64,000 nucleotides of DNA from Bettongia penicillata ogilbyi (GCA_023548195.1 JAJHZJ010000311.1:6111538-6175537), one strand, 5' to 3'; counted from the stretch's first letter, positions 22,633 to 34,239 are shown. Made by a program: numbers and translations. The notes: generated by a model not told the origin, from the letters alone.

Positions 22633-23490
22633 TCCTATTAAATTTCTTTATTAGTGAACAAAATGCCATACAAATTCATTGTAACCATCCAAATTATTTC
22701 CTTGTACTTCGATATTAGCCAAATATTGCTTTAGGCAAATGGTCCCTGAAAAGAGATGCTTGGATATTTATATGGAAATTTCTGCTGTAGTGGAATTTTC
22801 CTGTGACTTTCTAATAATCTGTATTTCCCTTGTCTGATTTCTAGACTAAACTCCTAGAGGGCAGGGCCTTGGTGTAAGACCACATAGGGTCCTAGCCCCC
22901 TTCAATCAGAAGGCACAATAATAGACTTTATGATGCCAAACAGAGCTTTGGGGCCCCTCAAACCTAGGCCTCCTAGCGCAAATGCCTGTGCAGCAATTCA
23001 GCAACAGCTTTGCATTATGTCAATCTGCCTCTGTTCAAGTGCTCTGAACCCTGGAGCCAGTCAGGAGGATGCTTTCTTTGCCCTTCACTGGCACATTATG
23101 AGCACTTCATGAATGCACTGACTGACTGAGCCAATACTGGATGTAGGTGAGGACAAAAAACCCACCTCATCACCTCACAAATCACAGGAGTCTCAGTGTT
23201 GCCAAAAGCTCTCAAGTTAAAGTGTTAACAGACTAGTTAAATTAAATGCATTAAAATGAGTCATTCATAGGACCTCCTTCAAAGTCAGGTAACTATCACC
23301 TCAAGTCCTGCACCGCATGGCACGTATATGGTAAGCATATAGGGATAAGATGATCTGCCAAATGTCTTTCTGACCAAATCTCTCCCCGCATCATCCCGAC
23401 CAAGTACAATGGCTTAGGAGACAAGCCATTAACTCTCATTGATAATTGCCATTTGGGAAAAGTCAAACAATCCCCAGCCCCCATGTTCCC
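22633..23490. other. Mostly unique interval
   Basis: A short 'ctaaactcctagagggcag' piece near 22846 is reminiscent of an L2 end. Otherwise nothing is recognised. Confidence 0.45.
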
Positions 23491-23603
23491 CACACATACA
23501 CACACACACACAGAAAGAGAGAGACAGAGGGAGGAAAGAGAGAAGGGGAAAAAGGAAGGGAGGGAGGGAGAGGGGAGAGAGGGAAAGAGAGAGAGAGAGA
23601 GAG

Positions 23604-23660
<57 letters not shown>
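23491..23660 (+). repeat. (CA)n then (GA)n microsatellite
   Basis: About eleven CA units pass into a 148-base purine tract of GA with interspersed GGGA. All Arg/Glu-rich or Leu/Ser-rich frames here are microsatellite translations. Confidence 0.97.
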
Positions 23661-23665
<5 letters not shown>

Positions 23666-23875
23666 TTATAGGCACAGGCCGTACAGGGAAAGTTCAGCAA
23701 GCAAACTACACACTGTACTGGCATCAGGATTGAATATCACTTTAAATATAGGGTTTGGAGAAGACCTTGCTGTTGTGCCAACAAAGTAATCTTAAATGAA
23801 AGTATCAGACCACAGAGTTGTGCAAAGTGCATTTGAAATTCAAATGCAGCACAGTTTTATCCTATATCAGAGGAA

Positions 23876-24115
23876 GAAAGAGTGTAGGACTAGGAATCAG
23901 AAGAAGCAGGTTCAGATGTCAACTCTGATCCTCACTTACTATGGGACACTGGGCAAATCATTTAACCTTTCTGAGCCTCAGGTGTCTCATCTGAAAACTA
24001 GGGATAATTGTATTTGCATTACCTACCTCATGAAGTCTCTATAAAGATCAAGTGAGAAAAATACATAAGAAGCACTGTGTAATGATAAAAAGAATACATA
24101 TCCATGCTATTATGA
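23876..24115 (+). mobile_element. MIR SINE
   Basis: 'acactgggcaaatcatttaa', 'gagcctcaggtgtctcatct' and 'cattacctacctcatgaagt' in sense order. Confidence 0.82.
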
Positions 24116-24539
24116 TCACTTGCAACTGATGGGCAAGAAATAACACAAAAGATGTCATCTAAGAGATGTGTTATGTGAAAAGAAGCTAACCAGTCACCAG
24201 AGCCCTCATACTGCGGTGGCAGCCAGGATATATTAAAAGACCTAGAAGAAAGGTTATAGCCTTCACAATAGACTCTTCTGTGGAGGATTAATGGGAGGAC
24301 ACAGAAGAGAGTCGCACAGAACGAGAGGGCATGGACGGAGATTGTGGGAGGAAGAAGCCATGCTGATGAAATCAGACGTCCACAGAAGTACAGGAAGTGA
24401 GTCATATCCGTGTTTCGGTTAACACAACTCTCACTAAAATTCATGTGTCAAATGTCTCTCCAGGATGGTTGCTATGATTTACAACATCCCAGACCCTCCA
24501 GAAGTTACCATTTATACAACGAAAATGATAAAAGGCACA
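24116..24539. other. Unassigned interval with a short protein-like + frame
   Basis: Between about 24275 and 24395 one + frame reads RINGRTQKRVAQNERAWTEI and then VGGRSHADEIRRPQKYRK before a stop. It has the basic, protein-like look of a retroelement ORF remnant or an old repeat, but I cannot place it. The 138-codon - strand frame opposite (24028-24444) is cysteine- and serine-rich and shows no domain. Confidence 0.3.
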
Positions 24540-24695
24540 TGGAAAGAACATAGGCATTTTAGGATTACCTAGTCCAACTCACTTATTTTACAATCGAGGA
24601 AACAAAGGCCCATCGAGGTTACAAAGGGAGTAAGCATCAGACTGAGGATTTTACCCACTTGAGATTTTGACCCCAAAACCAGTGCTGTTTACATT
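24540..24695 (-). mobile_element. MIR-like fragment, antisense
   Basis: 'ttattttacaatcgaggaaa' followed by 'caaaggcccatcgagg' and a degraded antisense B-box region. Low sequence integrity. Confidence 0.55.
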
Positions 24696-24835
24696 GTGAC
24701 AACTGTCAACAGACAAACACACGCCAATAAAGAGATAAGATTAGATGAATGAGAAACTCATGAGAAATTTCATATTTAGATGTAGGGGAAGATTTTCAAC
24801 CTTAGGCTTTCAATGGAGGATTTCCTGACCTCCTC

Positions 24836-24990
24836 CCCAAACCACATCTGACAATGAATGCCACTCCCCTCTCAATAAAATTCAGTGACTAACTTCTAGG
24901 ATCAAACAGAAATCTGTTTGAAACCTTTTCACAATCTAGCTCCAACCTACTTTTTCAATCTTATTATAAATTACTCCATTTCATATAGAA
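24836..24990 (+). mobile_element. L2 fragment
   Basis: 'ccttttcacaatctagctcc' followed by 'aacctactttttcaatct' is a sense L2 ORF-end signature. Confidence 0.65.
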
Positions 24991-24999
24991 TATGGTCTA

Positions 25000-25145
25000 T
25001 CCCAGTGGTATTAAACTCAAATAGAAATGATCCCTGCAAGCAGCAAATTGACTTAAAAAATCACAAATTAACATTATCAATGTTGCATTACATTTTTTAT
25101 TTATTTTGTTAAACATTTCCCAACTACATTTTAATCTGGTTCTGG
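25000..25145 (+). mobile_element. DNA-transposon-like element, family C, partial copy
   Basis: 'ccagtggtattaaactcaaa' is the left terminus, followed by an interior ending 'cattttaatctggttctggc'. The same family occurs, split, at 56262-56735, where a 'ctctgacacctctg' right terminus is visible. hAT-like ends are inferred. Confidence 0.6.
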
Positions 25146-25162
25146 CCCTCTGGGGGCCTTCT

Positions 25163-25424
25163 TGCTGTTTTTCTCACATGACACCTCATATCTCCCATAT
25201 CCATGCATTTGCACTAAGGGCGAGGGTCTCTCACTGCATCCTGGACCATCTCCAGTCATCCTGATGAACATCTGGCCACTGGATCCAGATGCCTCTGGAG
25301 GAAAAGTGAGGCTGGTGACCTGCACAGCCCTCCCTCACTCAAATCAAAGTCAAATGCAAGTCATGTCATCATTTCCCTGACATCATGGTCCTCTTTGAAA
25401 ACGAAGGATAAACACAACAACCCG
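25163..25424 (+). mobile_element. Unassigned SINE-like repeat, copy 1
   Basis: The segment 'tgcatcctggaccatctcca' near 25216, the 'gaggaaaagtgaggctggtg' block near 25298 and a tail rich in A and C ('ataaacacaacaac') recur in the opposite orientation at 29690-29925. The tail resembles those of RTE-mobilised elements. Open frames inside it (25131-25380, both strands) are repeat-derived. Confidence 0.75.
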
Positions 25425-25530
25425 ATGCTCAGAATGTCATCTCTCTGTCTTTCAGAATTTGGACCTTCTTTCAAAATTCAACTCAAGCATCACCTTCAAT
25501 ATAAAACTTTTCCTAATTCCCCCAGCAGCT

Positions 25531-25748
<218 letters not shown>

Positions 25749-25754
25749 ATACTC

Positions 25755-25922
25755 AGAAAGATCTTTCTTCAAATCCAACTTTGAGGCATACCATCTGTGT
25801 GACCCTAACTAACCTTTCAGTACTCTAGGTGATGCTAATACTTAAATTTCAGAGAAGGGACAGGCCTGTACTACTAAAAAGATTTTCTCCTCTGGGAGTT
25901 CCCTATACTAATGAAATCAGAA
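25755..25922 (+). mobile_element. CORE-type SINE with the 'gggagttccctat' tail
   Basis: 'tctgtgtgaccctaactaac' followed by 'tgggagttccctatactaat' and 'gaaatcag' shows the same 3' part as the SINE at 13225-13450. Confidence 0.72.
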
Positions 25923-26122
25923 GGTCCCTCTTCATATAACTTGTATATTTTTTTGTATATTTGTGCATACAGACACACACACACACACACACATAATTCT
26001 ATCTCCCAATCAAATGTAAGCTTCTTGAAAGTGGGGACAATTTTATTTTTATCTGCATTCTCAGTGCATAGCACACTGCTCAACACACAGTAGGCACTTG
26101 AAAGTTTCTTGACTGACTAAGG
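25923..26122 (+). mobile_element. L2 3' end with internal (CA)n
   Basis: A (AC)n tract at 25973-25993 lies upstream of 'caaatgtaagcttcttgaaa' and the L2 end 'agtaggcacttgaaag' plus 'tgactgacta'. Confidence 0.75.
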
Positions 26123-27355
26123 TAGAGTTTTAGACAGCACTCTTTACAGTAGCTATTTAGCTCATAAAGAGAAATGACTGTTCTTTTTAAGACATTTGGA
26201 AAGCAATTTAAATAATAAAAAATACTCAATTCCACAAAATTTTTGAAGTTACCACACACCCATGGATCAAATTCTAATAAATGCTGAGAGTAAATATGTA
26301 TTCTAATTATTTAAAAACATTCCCAGGTTCAGATCACCTTTGCCAACAGACAGCCTGCAGCAAAATATCCTAGTCTTTATTAAGCAATAGTCTAGAAACA
26401 GGGAGGAGTTTTCATAAACTCTCAATTACTACCTTCTGTAAGCCTTGGTTATAAAATCAACAAGAAAAAGGAACACAATAGAAAGCAACAAGCCTAGGAT
26501 GAGCTAATTCCTTTAAAAATGTGAGGTCTTGAAGACATTGGGTCTATTATTCTCCAGCCTAGGGACAAGGTCATGAATCTGCACCACCCCTTTGGGCAGT
26601 GTGGTAACTTTCTGTTTCCCAGTCTGCCTTTAATGAATGAAAACTTCCAAGTACGTTCAGCTGTACCTCAGTCCGCTAAAAACTCCAGCTTTAATTCACC
26701 ATGCTCCTTTCCTTTTTCACACGCTCCCTCCCAGGTAGTTTCATGATGAATACATACTTGATTCTAAAGAAGTCAGAGATAAAATGCAAAAACTGTTTTA
26801 TATCTATCAAAACCTTCCTGCTGTCTGCAAAGTAAAGTTGAAGGAGTGAGTTAGTGGCCTTGGGTCGAAGCAGGTGGAAGGTAACAAGGCCTTATTTGCC
26901 AGACAAACACACAGGAAGCAATTAAGTTTACAGCAGGAAAAGAAGAACCCAAAGGCCATCTGAAATAGAAGAAAGCCTCCCTGGGTCTCAGTTATTCTGT
27001 CATAAAGAAGGCTGAATGATTCATTTGCAACAAAGGAACAGTAAAAGTACTGTTAAAACCAGAGATAACATTGGATCTCTCTCCTCAGACTTGCCAGTCA
27101 GGTTTGAATTTCCATGCTGAGGGATAGATGGCTGTCTCAGCTGAGAGAAAGAAAAGAAAAGAAAATATATGCACATGAAGAGGCTCAGAGAGGAGGGCAG
27201 GATGTATACACCCTTGAACCTGGCTAGAATGTACAAATTTCAGTATGTAAGTGGATTTCCTTGATTTGGACTGAGACACGTTGCCCTCAGGTCTGGAGAA
27301 ACAAGGTTTCACTCCAAGCAAGCTTTCACTGGCCCACAAGTAAATACCCCTTAAT
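26123..27355. other. Unique interval, about 1.2 kb
   Basis: No repeat is recognised with confidence and there is no convincing exon. The frames at 27021-27384 (- strand) lack recognisable domains. Confidence 0.5.
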
Positions 27356-27356
27356 T

Positions 27357-27545
27357 CTGAGGTTCCTAACCTTTGTTGTAACATGGATCCCTCTGGCTAG
27401 TCTGATGAAGCCTATAGATAGATCCCTTCTCAGAATAATGTTTTTAATACATAATTTAAAAGAACAGAATAACAAGGAAACCAATTATATTGCAATATAA
27501 TTATAAAAACAAAATCTTTTACGTTCACAAACCCCTATGCTTACC
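27357..27545 (-). mobile_element. DNA-transposon-like element, family B, terminal part (opposite orientation)
   Basis: 'gaggttcctaacctttgttg' followed by 'catggatccc' and 'tgatgaagcctatagataga' matches the left part of the element at 12108 and is the inverse of 8408-8617. Confidence 0.62.
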
Positions 27546-28335
27546 CTGAAGCCATTAGTGGTGGAAGCTGAATTAAGTAATGAAGGCCAGTGGCAGTCAT
27601 AGACTCAGCTCGGCCTTGGCCTTCCAGCCAACATGTGTCTTCCCACTTGTGTGCTCCTATTTGTTTTCCAGCTCAGGCTCCAGCAAGGGGCTGCTGGTGA
27701 TGGAGAGATAAGGCTATGTAAGGAGTTCCCAGGAAGCTCAGCAATTTGGGTGCCTGCAGCATAAACAGGTCTCCCAGTACAGCAGCCACCGCCATGGTAT
27801 CCAGGGCAGTGGACAAAAGGAAAGGCAAAAGCCAACAGGGAAAGGAGGTGTGACTGTAGTTTTAGGGGGAAGGAAATCAAACCCAGCACTGAGTTCGAAG
27901 AAGAAGAAAAGGAAAAGACAAAGCAGGATGCTTGACTCCCAGGTGGCATCTGAACAAAAGTCAAATCCCCTACTTCCCAGCTTTAGAAGTAAGAGGCAAA
28001 TTGGTACAAGGGTTGTCTAGCTGGTCTCACCTCTGCTACGTGCAGGCTTGTGTGACTCTGGAGATGTACTTAACCTCTCACTGTCCCAGCCAGCTCCCCA
28101 GATGCTAACTAAACTACAGAGAAATTGCCCATCCATATTAGTCTTTACCTAGAGCTTTCTAACTTGATGAAATCATGAATTTGTCTAAAAAAAAAATTTA
28201 AGAGTAGAGAAGATGCTTCTACCTGGAGACCAAAATATACTCTAGGCTCTTCAACTTCAATCTGCCAATATCCCACCTACACCAAACCACCTAATGAGGA
28301 TAATGGCCTTCATTTATCACATTTATGTAGTGTTT
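27546..28335. other. Unique interval, locally GC-richer
   Basis: Contains the small Kozak-positive frame listed separately. No CpG island is evident. The 119-codon - strand frame (27605-27964) overlaps it in another frame. Confidence 0.4.
27674..27796 (-). other. Small upstream-type ORF (40 codons), speculative
   Basis: On the - strand the start lies in a good Kozak context (ACCATGGCGG). The frame begins MAVAAVLGDLFMLQAPKLLS and ends after HHQQPLAGA at TGA. It is hydrophobic at its N-terminus and locally GC-richer. I recognise no family, promoter or splice donor, and chance is the default explanation. Confidence 0.12.
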
Positions 28336-28339
28336 TAGA

Positions 28340-28545
28340 TATGGTGTGGCAGAGTTGATAAGGAACCTGTCTCAAAACCAAGAATACCTATCTGGGTGTA
28401 CGTCCCACCCGAGATGTTGAAGAAATTACCTGACTTTTGGGTGCTCTAGTTGCAAAAAAAGGTGCTAACCTGTACTGGCAATGGGAGTTTCTCCAGCAGG
28501 GATTTCCCTATACCAATAAAATCATATAAGGGGTTCAATGAATGT
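28340..28545 (+). mobile_element. CORE-type SINE, degraded, with the 'gggat/agttccctat' tail
   Basis: The tail 'gggatttccctataccaata' near 28499 matches the SINEs at 13225 and 25755. The upstream part is heavily diverged. Confidence 0.65.
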
Positions 28546-28564
28546 TTACCGATGGGTTGTCCCT

Positions 28565-28692
28565 ATCCCTATATGATCCTTTAAAGTTTGAAAAGTAATT
28601 TTCTTTACAACAACTCTATAAGGTTGGTACCTAAAGTAACACCCCCCATTTTATAGATACAGAGAATAAGGTTCAGAGAGATGAACACTGTA
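28565..28692 (-). mobile_element. MIR-type SINE fragment, antisense
   Basis: 'caacaactctataaggttgg' and 'ccattttatagatacagaga' are antisense MIR landmarks. Confidence 0.65.
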
Positions 28693-28694
28693 CT

Positions 28695-28905
28695 TTGCAA
28701 AGCACTTTACAAATATTTTTCTCATTTTATTCTCACAATTCTTGTGAGGAAAAAAAATCTCTATTTAATAGATGAAGAAACTGACAGGCAGAGTTAACTG
28801 ACTTGTCCAAGTTAACATAGCTAATGTCTGAGGCTGGATTTAAATTCACTTCCTCCTGAATTCAGATGCAGTGGCCTGTTTATGACTCCACTTAGTTGTC
28901 TCAGA
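28695..28905 (-). mobile_element. MIR/CORE-type SINE, antisense
   Basis: 'tgcaaagcactttacaaata', 'tagatgaagaaactgacagg', 'taactgacttgtccaagtta' and 'ttaaattcacttcctcctga' in order. Confidence 0.82.
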
Positions 28906-29544
28906 TTAAGGGACAGGGCTACACACTTAGTCAATGTAGGCACCAGTCTTCAAACCCAAACCTTCGGATTATAAAACCAGCCCAACACCACACTTCCAGG
29001 ATATAAGTTGATTTCTTCTGCACACTAATTCCATTTGACTTGATCTCCGAACTCATCCCGGCCCATCAGGGAAGTACAAATGATGCTACGGGCTACTTCG
29101 TTCACAGCTGCTATGGATATAAGATCATGAATGTCAATGAAATATAGCATGTTTCTTGGATGAGCTGAACAATACATGTACATTGTCCTGAATTGAGACA
29201 AGGTATAAAAAAAAAAAGGTTGCACCCACTCTGGCCCTGGGGCAGTTTATAGATAATTAAACACATAAAATCAACATTCTTTCCTCTTGGGTTGACACCA
29301 GTTGTCTGCTTGCCTGAAGCCAGGAATGAGTGGCTATCTGAAAGGCTGACTAGAACATTATTATTTTCATCCTTCAACCCTGACAGGATAAACTCTTCCT
29401 CCCACTAAGCAGAGGACAAGAAGTCAAGCTCAACTAGTAGGGTTTGGCTGTGAACTTCCCTGTTGTCTTCAAAGTTGAATGAGAGTATCCCACAATGTCC
29501 TCAAGGCCCCAGAGATGATCACTTGATCCTGAACCGAGGGGCAG
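28906..29544. other. Mostly unique interval
   Basis: Includes an exon-like - strand segment listed separately and an 11-base A tract at 29208-29218. The first 90 bases may be a worn antisense MIR. Confidence 0.4.
29025..29187 (-). other. Exon-like segment, 53 codons to a stop (speculative)
   Basis: On the - strand a long T tract and 'ataccttgtctcaattcag' form a strong-looking acceptor. The following frame includes HPRNMLYFIDIHDLISIAAV and MGRDEFGDQVKWN before TAG. CpGs are locally enriched. However, the + strand opposite also has a roughly 50-codon protein-like frame (PFDLISELIPAHQGSTNDAT...), so composition alone is unconvincing. No family recognised. Confidence 0.17.
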
Positions 29545-29660
29545 GAAGGTACAATGGAAGGGGGAGTGGGGCTACACTTAAAATGGAGATAATAAGAATG
29601 ATCATGGGCAATTCATTTAAATTTTGCCTCAGTCTCTTCATCTGTAAGATAAGCCTAACA
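29545..29660 (+). mobile_element. MIR SINE fragment
   Basis: 'tgcctcagtctcttcatctg' and the preceding 'catgggcaattcatttaa' are sense MIR landmarks. Confidence 0.65.
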
Positions 29661-29689
29661 TCCTTGAGACACATCTAGATTGTTGCTGT

Positions 29690-29925
29690 GTTTGTTCTTT
29701 GTTGCTGCAGAAGATCATGCCATCAGAGAAATGATGACATGACTTGCACTGGACTTTGTTTTGAGTGAGGGAGGGCTGTGCAGGTCACCAGCCTCACTTC
29801 TCCTCCAGAGACATCTGGATTCAGTGACCAGAAATTCATCAGGATGACTCCAGATGGCCCAGGATGCAATGGGAGACCTTGGGCCCTTTAGGCCAAGACC
29901 TATGCAGGTACTCACTTAGGGTGAG
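29690..29925 (-). mobile_element. Unassigned SINE-like repeat, copy 2 (inverted relative to copy 1)
   Basis: The reverse complement aligns with 25163-25424 across the 'tgcatcctgg' core, the 'gtgaggctggtgacctgcac' block and an A/C-rich tail. The two copies are about 4.3 kb apart in opposite orientation. Confidence 0.75.
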
Positions 29926-30174
29926 GTAATGCCCATTCAGTGAACAGCTCTGTTTAAGAAGTAGCCAGGAAGACCTGTGGTAAAGATCAAACATGATTAT
30001 GTATGTAAAGTATTTTCCAATTCTTGAATCATTATGTCCCTCATAACTAGTCTTGGTATTATCAGAGTGACCCTTCCCAAAAAACCAATCACCACATCAT
30101 GGCCCAAAGGATTTTCAAAAACATGTATCATGGAAGTCACCTACTCAGTGAAAGCTTCTCTCTTCCTATTCTTA

Positions 30175-30400
30175 TGGAAGTAGCTCTGGCTGGGGAAACA
30201 AGGAGAGCTGGGTTCTAGTCCTGGTTCATTCACATATTACCTGTGTGACCTGAACCACTGTGTGCCTACCAGTTTCCTCATCTATTAAATGTTGATAACC
30301 TTTGCTCCATCTATTCTACAGGGCTGTTCTAAGGATTAAATGCAATAATAAACATTAAAGCACTTGGAAAATTAAGAGTGCCAAATAAGTAGCCTTTCAA
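30175..30400 (+). mobile_element. MIR SINE, well preserved
   Basis: 'gctgggttctagtcctggtt', 'ccagtttcctcatctattaa', 'agggctgttctaaggattaa' and 'taaagcacttgg' in sense order. Confidence 0.85.
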
Positions 30401-31399
30401 CAAATGTGTTTTTAAAAATGATTTTTAGTATAAACTTCATGACAGTCTCAGAAAAACCCCCAGAAACAAATAAAGCTAAATGAAAACTAGAATCTCAAAT
30501 AAAATCATACAATTTGAACTGCGGACACTGTGAGAAAAGAAACCAATAAACTTTGACAAATCAGTAGCAATTTTAACTTATTTTTCCTGTCCCTTCTGTC
30601 TCTTTTCTGTGTATTTGTCAACTTTTGTTACTTTGTGTCATTCTTTTATTCCTTTGTTTTTATTGCTTTACTATTTTATTGGGGGTTGTGCTTTTTGCTT
30701 TTTTCCCCTGGGGATGGGAGGAAGGTTTCTGTTTGTATTCACAACACCAGTACAAGCTTCATACAAAGTAGTCCCTTAAAAATGCTTTATTGGATTGAAA
30801 TGAGTTTTATAATACAGGATTTTAAACTCAGCAACAGGGGCTCGATGCTAAAGATTAACCAAATGCCACCAAGTACTGCCAAGTTCTACTCTCACATTGC
30901 TGAGGCCAACGAGGGCACCATATTCATTTTTCTACTCAGGAAAAGACAAAAATATGGTCACCTTAATCAATTTCCTATTGCTGAGAACTGAGAGATTTGT
31001 ACCATTGTGAGATCTTGGAGGTGAGGATGGGACATGAGAAGGGAGCTGAAGACAAAATGCCATCCATCACTTTATTCATTCTGGCCCACAGAGGAGGTAG
31101 TCAGCCAGGATTTACTAGAGTTACCTTCAACTGGAGCTGCCTGACCTCATGGCACCAGGTATAATTTCACCAACTGGGCAATATCAACCCCCTGAAGTTG
31201 TTGCAGTGGGCCGCACTCTGAGTTATTTCAAGATAGTATCATGTGGGAAATGGGGGAACAGATCAGAATCTAGGAGAAAACACAAGGAGTTTGCTCACAA
31301 TTGAACAAGTGGCTTGGGAGACCAAAAATATCATTACTTTGGCTATTCAACCTGGGCAATGAGGCCCCACAAAGCAGCCCCACAATTTAGGAGACAGGT
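30401..31399. other. Mostly unique interval, about 1 kb
   Basis: A worn L2-like end may lie near 30730-30800. The 118-codon + frame at 30635-30991 is T-rich at its start and has no recognised domain. Confidence 0.4.
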
Positions 31400-31585
31400 C
31401 TGAGGAATAATATTATTTTTATAGTTTATGAATCCCCTTGGAAAATAGGTAGCACTGATGTTATCCCCAATTATATCTGAGGGAACTGAGGGTACAAGTA
31501 GTTAAATACCACCCCCCACCCCCCACAGAAGCCGGTTCTCAAACCATGACCCTCTGACTTCAGTGTTCTTCCTACTAACTCACAG
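31400..31585 (-). mobile_element. MIR-type SINE, antisense, degraded
   Basis: 'gatgttatccccaattatat' followed by 'gagggaactgaggg', a C-rich run and 'ttctcaaaccatgaccctct' in antisense order. Confidence 0.62.
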
Positions 31586-32149
31586 AGTGCAAATCAGAGG
31601 TCAATCCACCTTACCCTGGGAAAATCACTTAACACCTCCAAGTTATCTAATCTGCAAGAGGGAAGCTCTGATGGATGCTAAGCTGTAGGGAAAGTAACAT
31701 GAAACAAATTACCAAAATTTGTTGCAATGCAGCACATCCTACTTCCCAATAAAGGAAACTAGGAGTCTACACAGATAAATAACCTCACCTATTTGTTTCT
31801 AAAAAGTTGAATGGGTTGTGGAAAGGAAAAGATTCAGTTACACCTAAAGAAAGCTAAAAAACATTGTCAGTCAGTCAAGTTTTTTCTTAGAAGGAGGAGG
31901 GCTTACTACATGCAAGATACTGTAAAGGATAAAAAGGTGAATAAGATGTAAACCCCAACTTCAAAGAGCTTACTGTTCTATTCATACAATATGTAAAGTG
32001 AAAAATTTATGCACTGACGCAAAAGCAGAAGGTAATATCTATCTGTACTGCCTGAATCTGAAGGAAACCTTCCATATATTCTGATTTATTCATTCAACAA
32101 GACTTTATTAAGCTAACACACTATAACTACTACAGCTCCTATGACTACT
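31586..32149. other. Mixed interval with eroded repeats
   Basis: A sense SINE trace ('cctgggaaaatcacttaaca', near 31616) and an antisense L2 trace ('ttactacatgcaagatactg', near 31903) are visible. The rest is unique. Confidence 0.45.
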
Positions 32150-32340
32150 ACTACTACTAGCTAATATTTCTTTTCTATAGCATTTTAAGGTTTGCAAAAA
32201 CAATTTAAATATATCTTTCCACTTGATGCGATATTCCTGGCACTATGCCAAGGAACAGGTATTATAACGACAGAAACCGAAACAGCATCTTTTCTCAAGG
32301 AATGTAAATTCTTGGAGGGAATAAGGAAAAATAAATAAAA
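32150..32340 (-). mobile_element. MIR head followed by L2 3' end, both antisense
   Basis: 'agcattttaaggtttgcaaa' (antisense MIR tail) is followed by 'cctggcactatgccaagga' and 'aaggaatgtaaattcttgga' (antisense L2 end). Confidence 0.6.
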
Positions 32341-32345
32341 TGTAT

Positions 32346-32590
32346 GCTGCGAGGCAGCACAGTGCATAGAGCTCAGCGCCTAGAGTCAGCAAGATAAGTC
32401 CTGAGTTCAAATTTGATCTCGGACACATCCTAGCTATGTGACCCTGGACAAATCACTTAACTCTGCTTCAGCTCCACACCTATAAAACAAGCTGGAGAAG
32501 GATGTGGCAAACCACTCCAGTATCTTTGCCAATAAAACTCCAGAGTCACAAAGAGTCAGATACAACTGAAAAACAACTGACCCGTAACAT
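32346..32590 (+). mobile_element. tRNA-derived SINE with RTE-type tail, near full length
   Basis: The head 'gcgaggcagcacagtgcata' and B-box 'gagttcaaatttgatctcgg' are followed by a 'gctatgtgaccctggacaaa' body and the RTE-shared tail 'ggcaaaccactccagtatct' with 'gagtcacaaagagtcagata'. Four other copies are in the window. Confidence 0.9.
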
Positions 32591-32829
32591 GCAAATAAAA
32601 AATACAAGGTAATTTTTGGAGGGGAACACTATCATTGATTTCAGATGATACGGTCTTTCCAGGTAAATACATGTCCTGTTTAGAAATAAATGAATGGATT
32701 AGGGGCTAAAACAGTCCAATAATACAAGTAAAATGGACACAAAAACTGAACTGAGGAACTTTTGATCTGCATCAGCTATACTACATCAACATTTTCTATA
32801 TTATTAATGATATCCCATTCCCTAACCAT

Positions 32830-33445
32830 GATATTCTCTAAAGTACTGTCCTGGGCACTCTTCTCTTCTTTTTTAACTCCTTCTTTACTGATGATCTCAT
32901 TAGCTTCCGTAGGTTCAACTATTTTTATGCAGATGCCTTTCATAGATCTATAAATCCAGTTGTTTTTTTGCTCCTGCACTCTAGTTGCACACCTCAAACT
33001 GTGTATAAGATACTTTACTGGCTAACCTAAAGCTACTTTAAACTCAAGATGTCTAAAACAGAATTCCTTGTCTTTTCCCCCAACCTACCCTTCTTCCTAA
33101 CTTCCATATTTCCACCAAGAGTACCATTATTCTTCTGATCACTCAGGTATACAATCTCAACTCTACCTCTGTAGTATCTCTTAAAACCATTCTCCTCTCT
33201 CTACTCACACAGTCACCCCTGGAGTACAAGTCCTTTTTATTTTTCATATGGATTATTTCAATGGTCTCCTGTTGGTCTCTCTGCCTGAAGTCTGGCCCCT
33301 CTTCCAATTCACGGTCCAAATAAATATCAAACCAAAACACAGGTCTGATCATATTACTCTTCGGTTCAAAAAACTGTAATGACTACCTGTTGCCTCAAGG
33401 ATAAAACAGAAAATCCTCCATTTGACCTTTATAGCCCTTTCATTT
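32830..33445 (+). mobile_element. L2, reverse-transcriptase part
   Basis: The sequence near 32847 reads like the L2 motif GSVLGPLLFS (here VLSWALFSSF). It is followed by a worn YADD-like region (MQMPF, near 32925), then 'ctcaagatgtctaaaacaga' and the L2 'tttcaatggtctcctgttgg' block. Frames are broken. Confidence 0.75.
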
Positions 33446-33780
33446 TTAAAATTCTATTTCAATTAATGAAAATTTATTTTCTCTACTGCCCACACCTTTT
33501 CTGTTAAAGAGAAAAAACTAAAACAAAACATAGTCAAGCAAAGCAAATTCCTACATTTATGCATCAAAAATATGTATTTATTTCTGCATTTTCAGGAGGC
33601 GGGTAGTGTGGTTCGTCATCGGTCCTCCAGAGTTGTGTCTGGTCATTACAGTGATCTTAAGTGCTTTCCTAGTCGATTGTCTTTCCAACGTTGTTGCTAT
33701 TGTATAAATTGTTCTTCTGAATATGCGTACTTCATTCTGCACAAGTTCATACAAACCTTACCGGTTTATCTGAAACTTGC
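33446..33780 (-). mobile_element. LINE-1 3' end, antisense (first part)
   Basis: The antisense L1 tail landmarks are 'taattgaaaattta'-like AT sequence, then a 'gttgttgctattgtataaat' block and 'tgcacaagttcatacaa' near 33740. It is probably continued at 34240. Confidence 0.7.
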
Positions 33781-34239
33781 CCCATTCATCAATTTCCTTT
33801 TTATTTTTACTAATAAGATGCTTGATTATAAAATGTGTTTTCTGCCTTTCCTATGTTTTCCATCAGGCTGCTAGAGAAGTAGAAGGGGAAAATACAACTA
33901 TTTTAATAGGCTTTGTTAAATGAATAATACAGTGAGGTTTTTTCTGGTATATAAACTTTATTCATATCATTTGATTGCATCAAGCATTAAAATGTTGGAT
34001 AGCTTACAAAGAATTCACCCCCAAACAAAACACTAATTCCCATCATGGCAGGAAGAATGAATCAGGTGGAGCTCAGATGTTCTTTCCCCCTATTAAACAT
34101 AATTCACGTTAGATGAGGGTTTGGATTTCTTATCCATTATTGAAAAGAATTCCCTGAAATGTCTCATCTTGCGATTTCATTTTTGTCTTTCTCTTACCAG
34201 CGCCTAGTGCCATTCCTAGCACATAGTAGGAATGTGTAA

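Noticed and set aside
23296..23789. Leu/Ser- and Arg/Glu-rich frames of up to 142 codons
   Set aside because: They derive from the GA/CA microsatellite.
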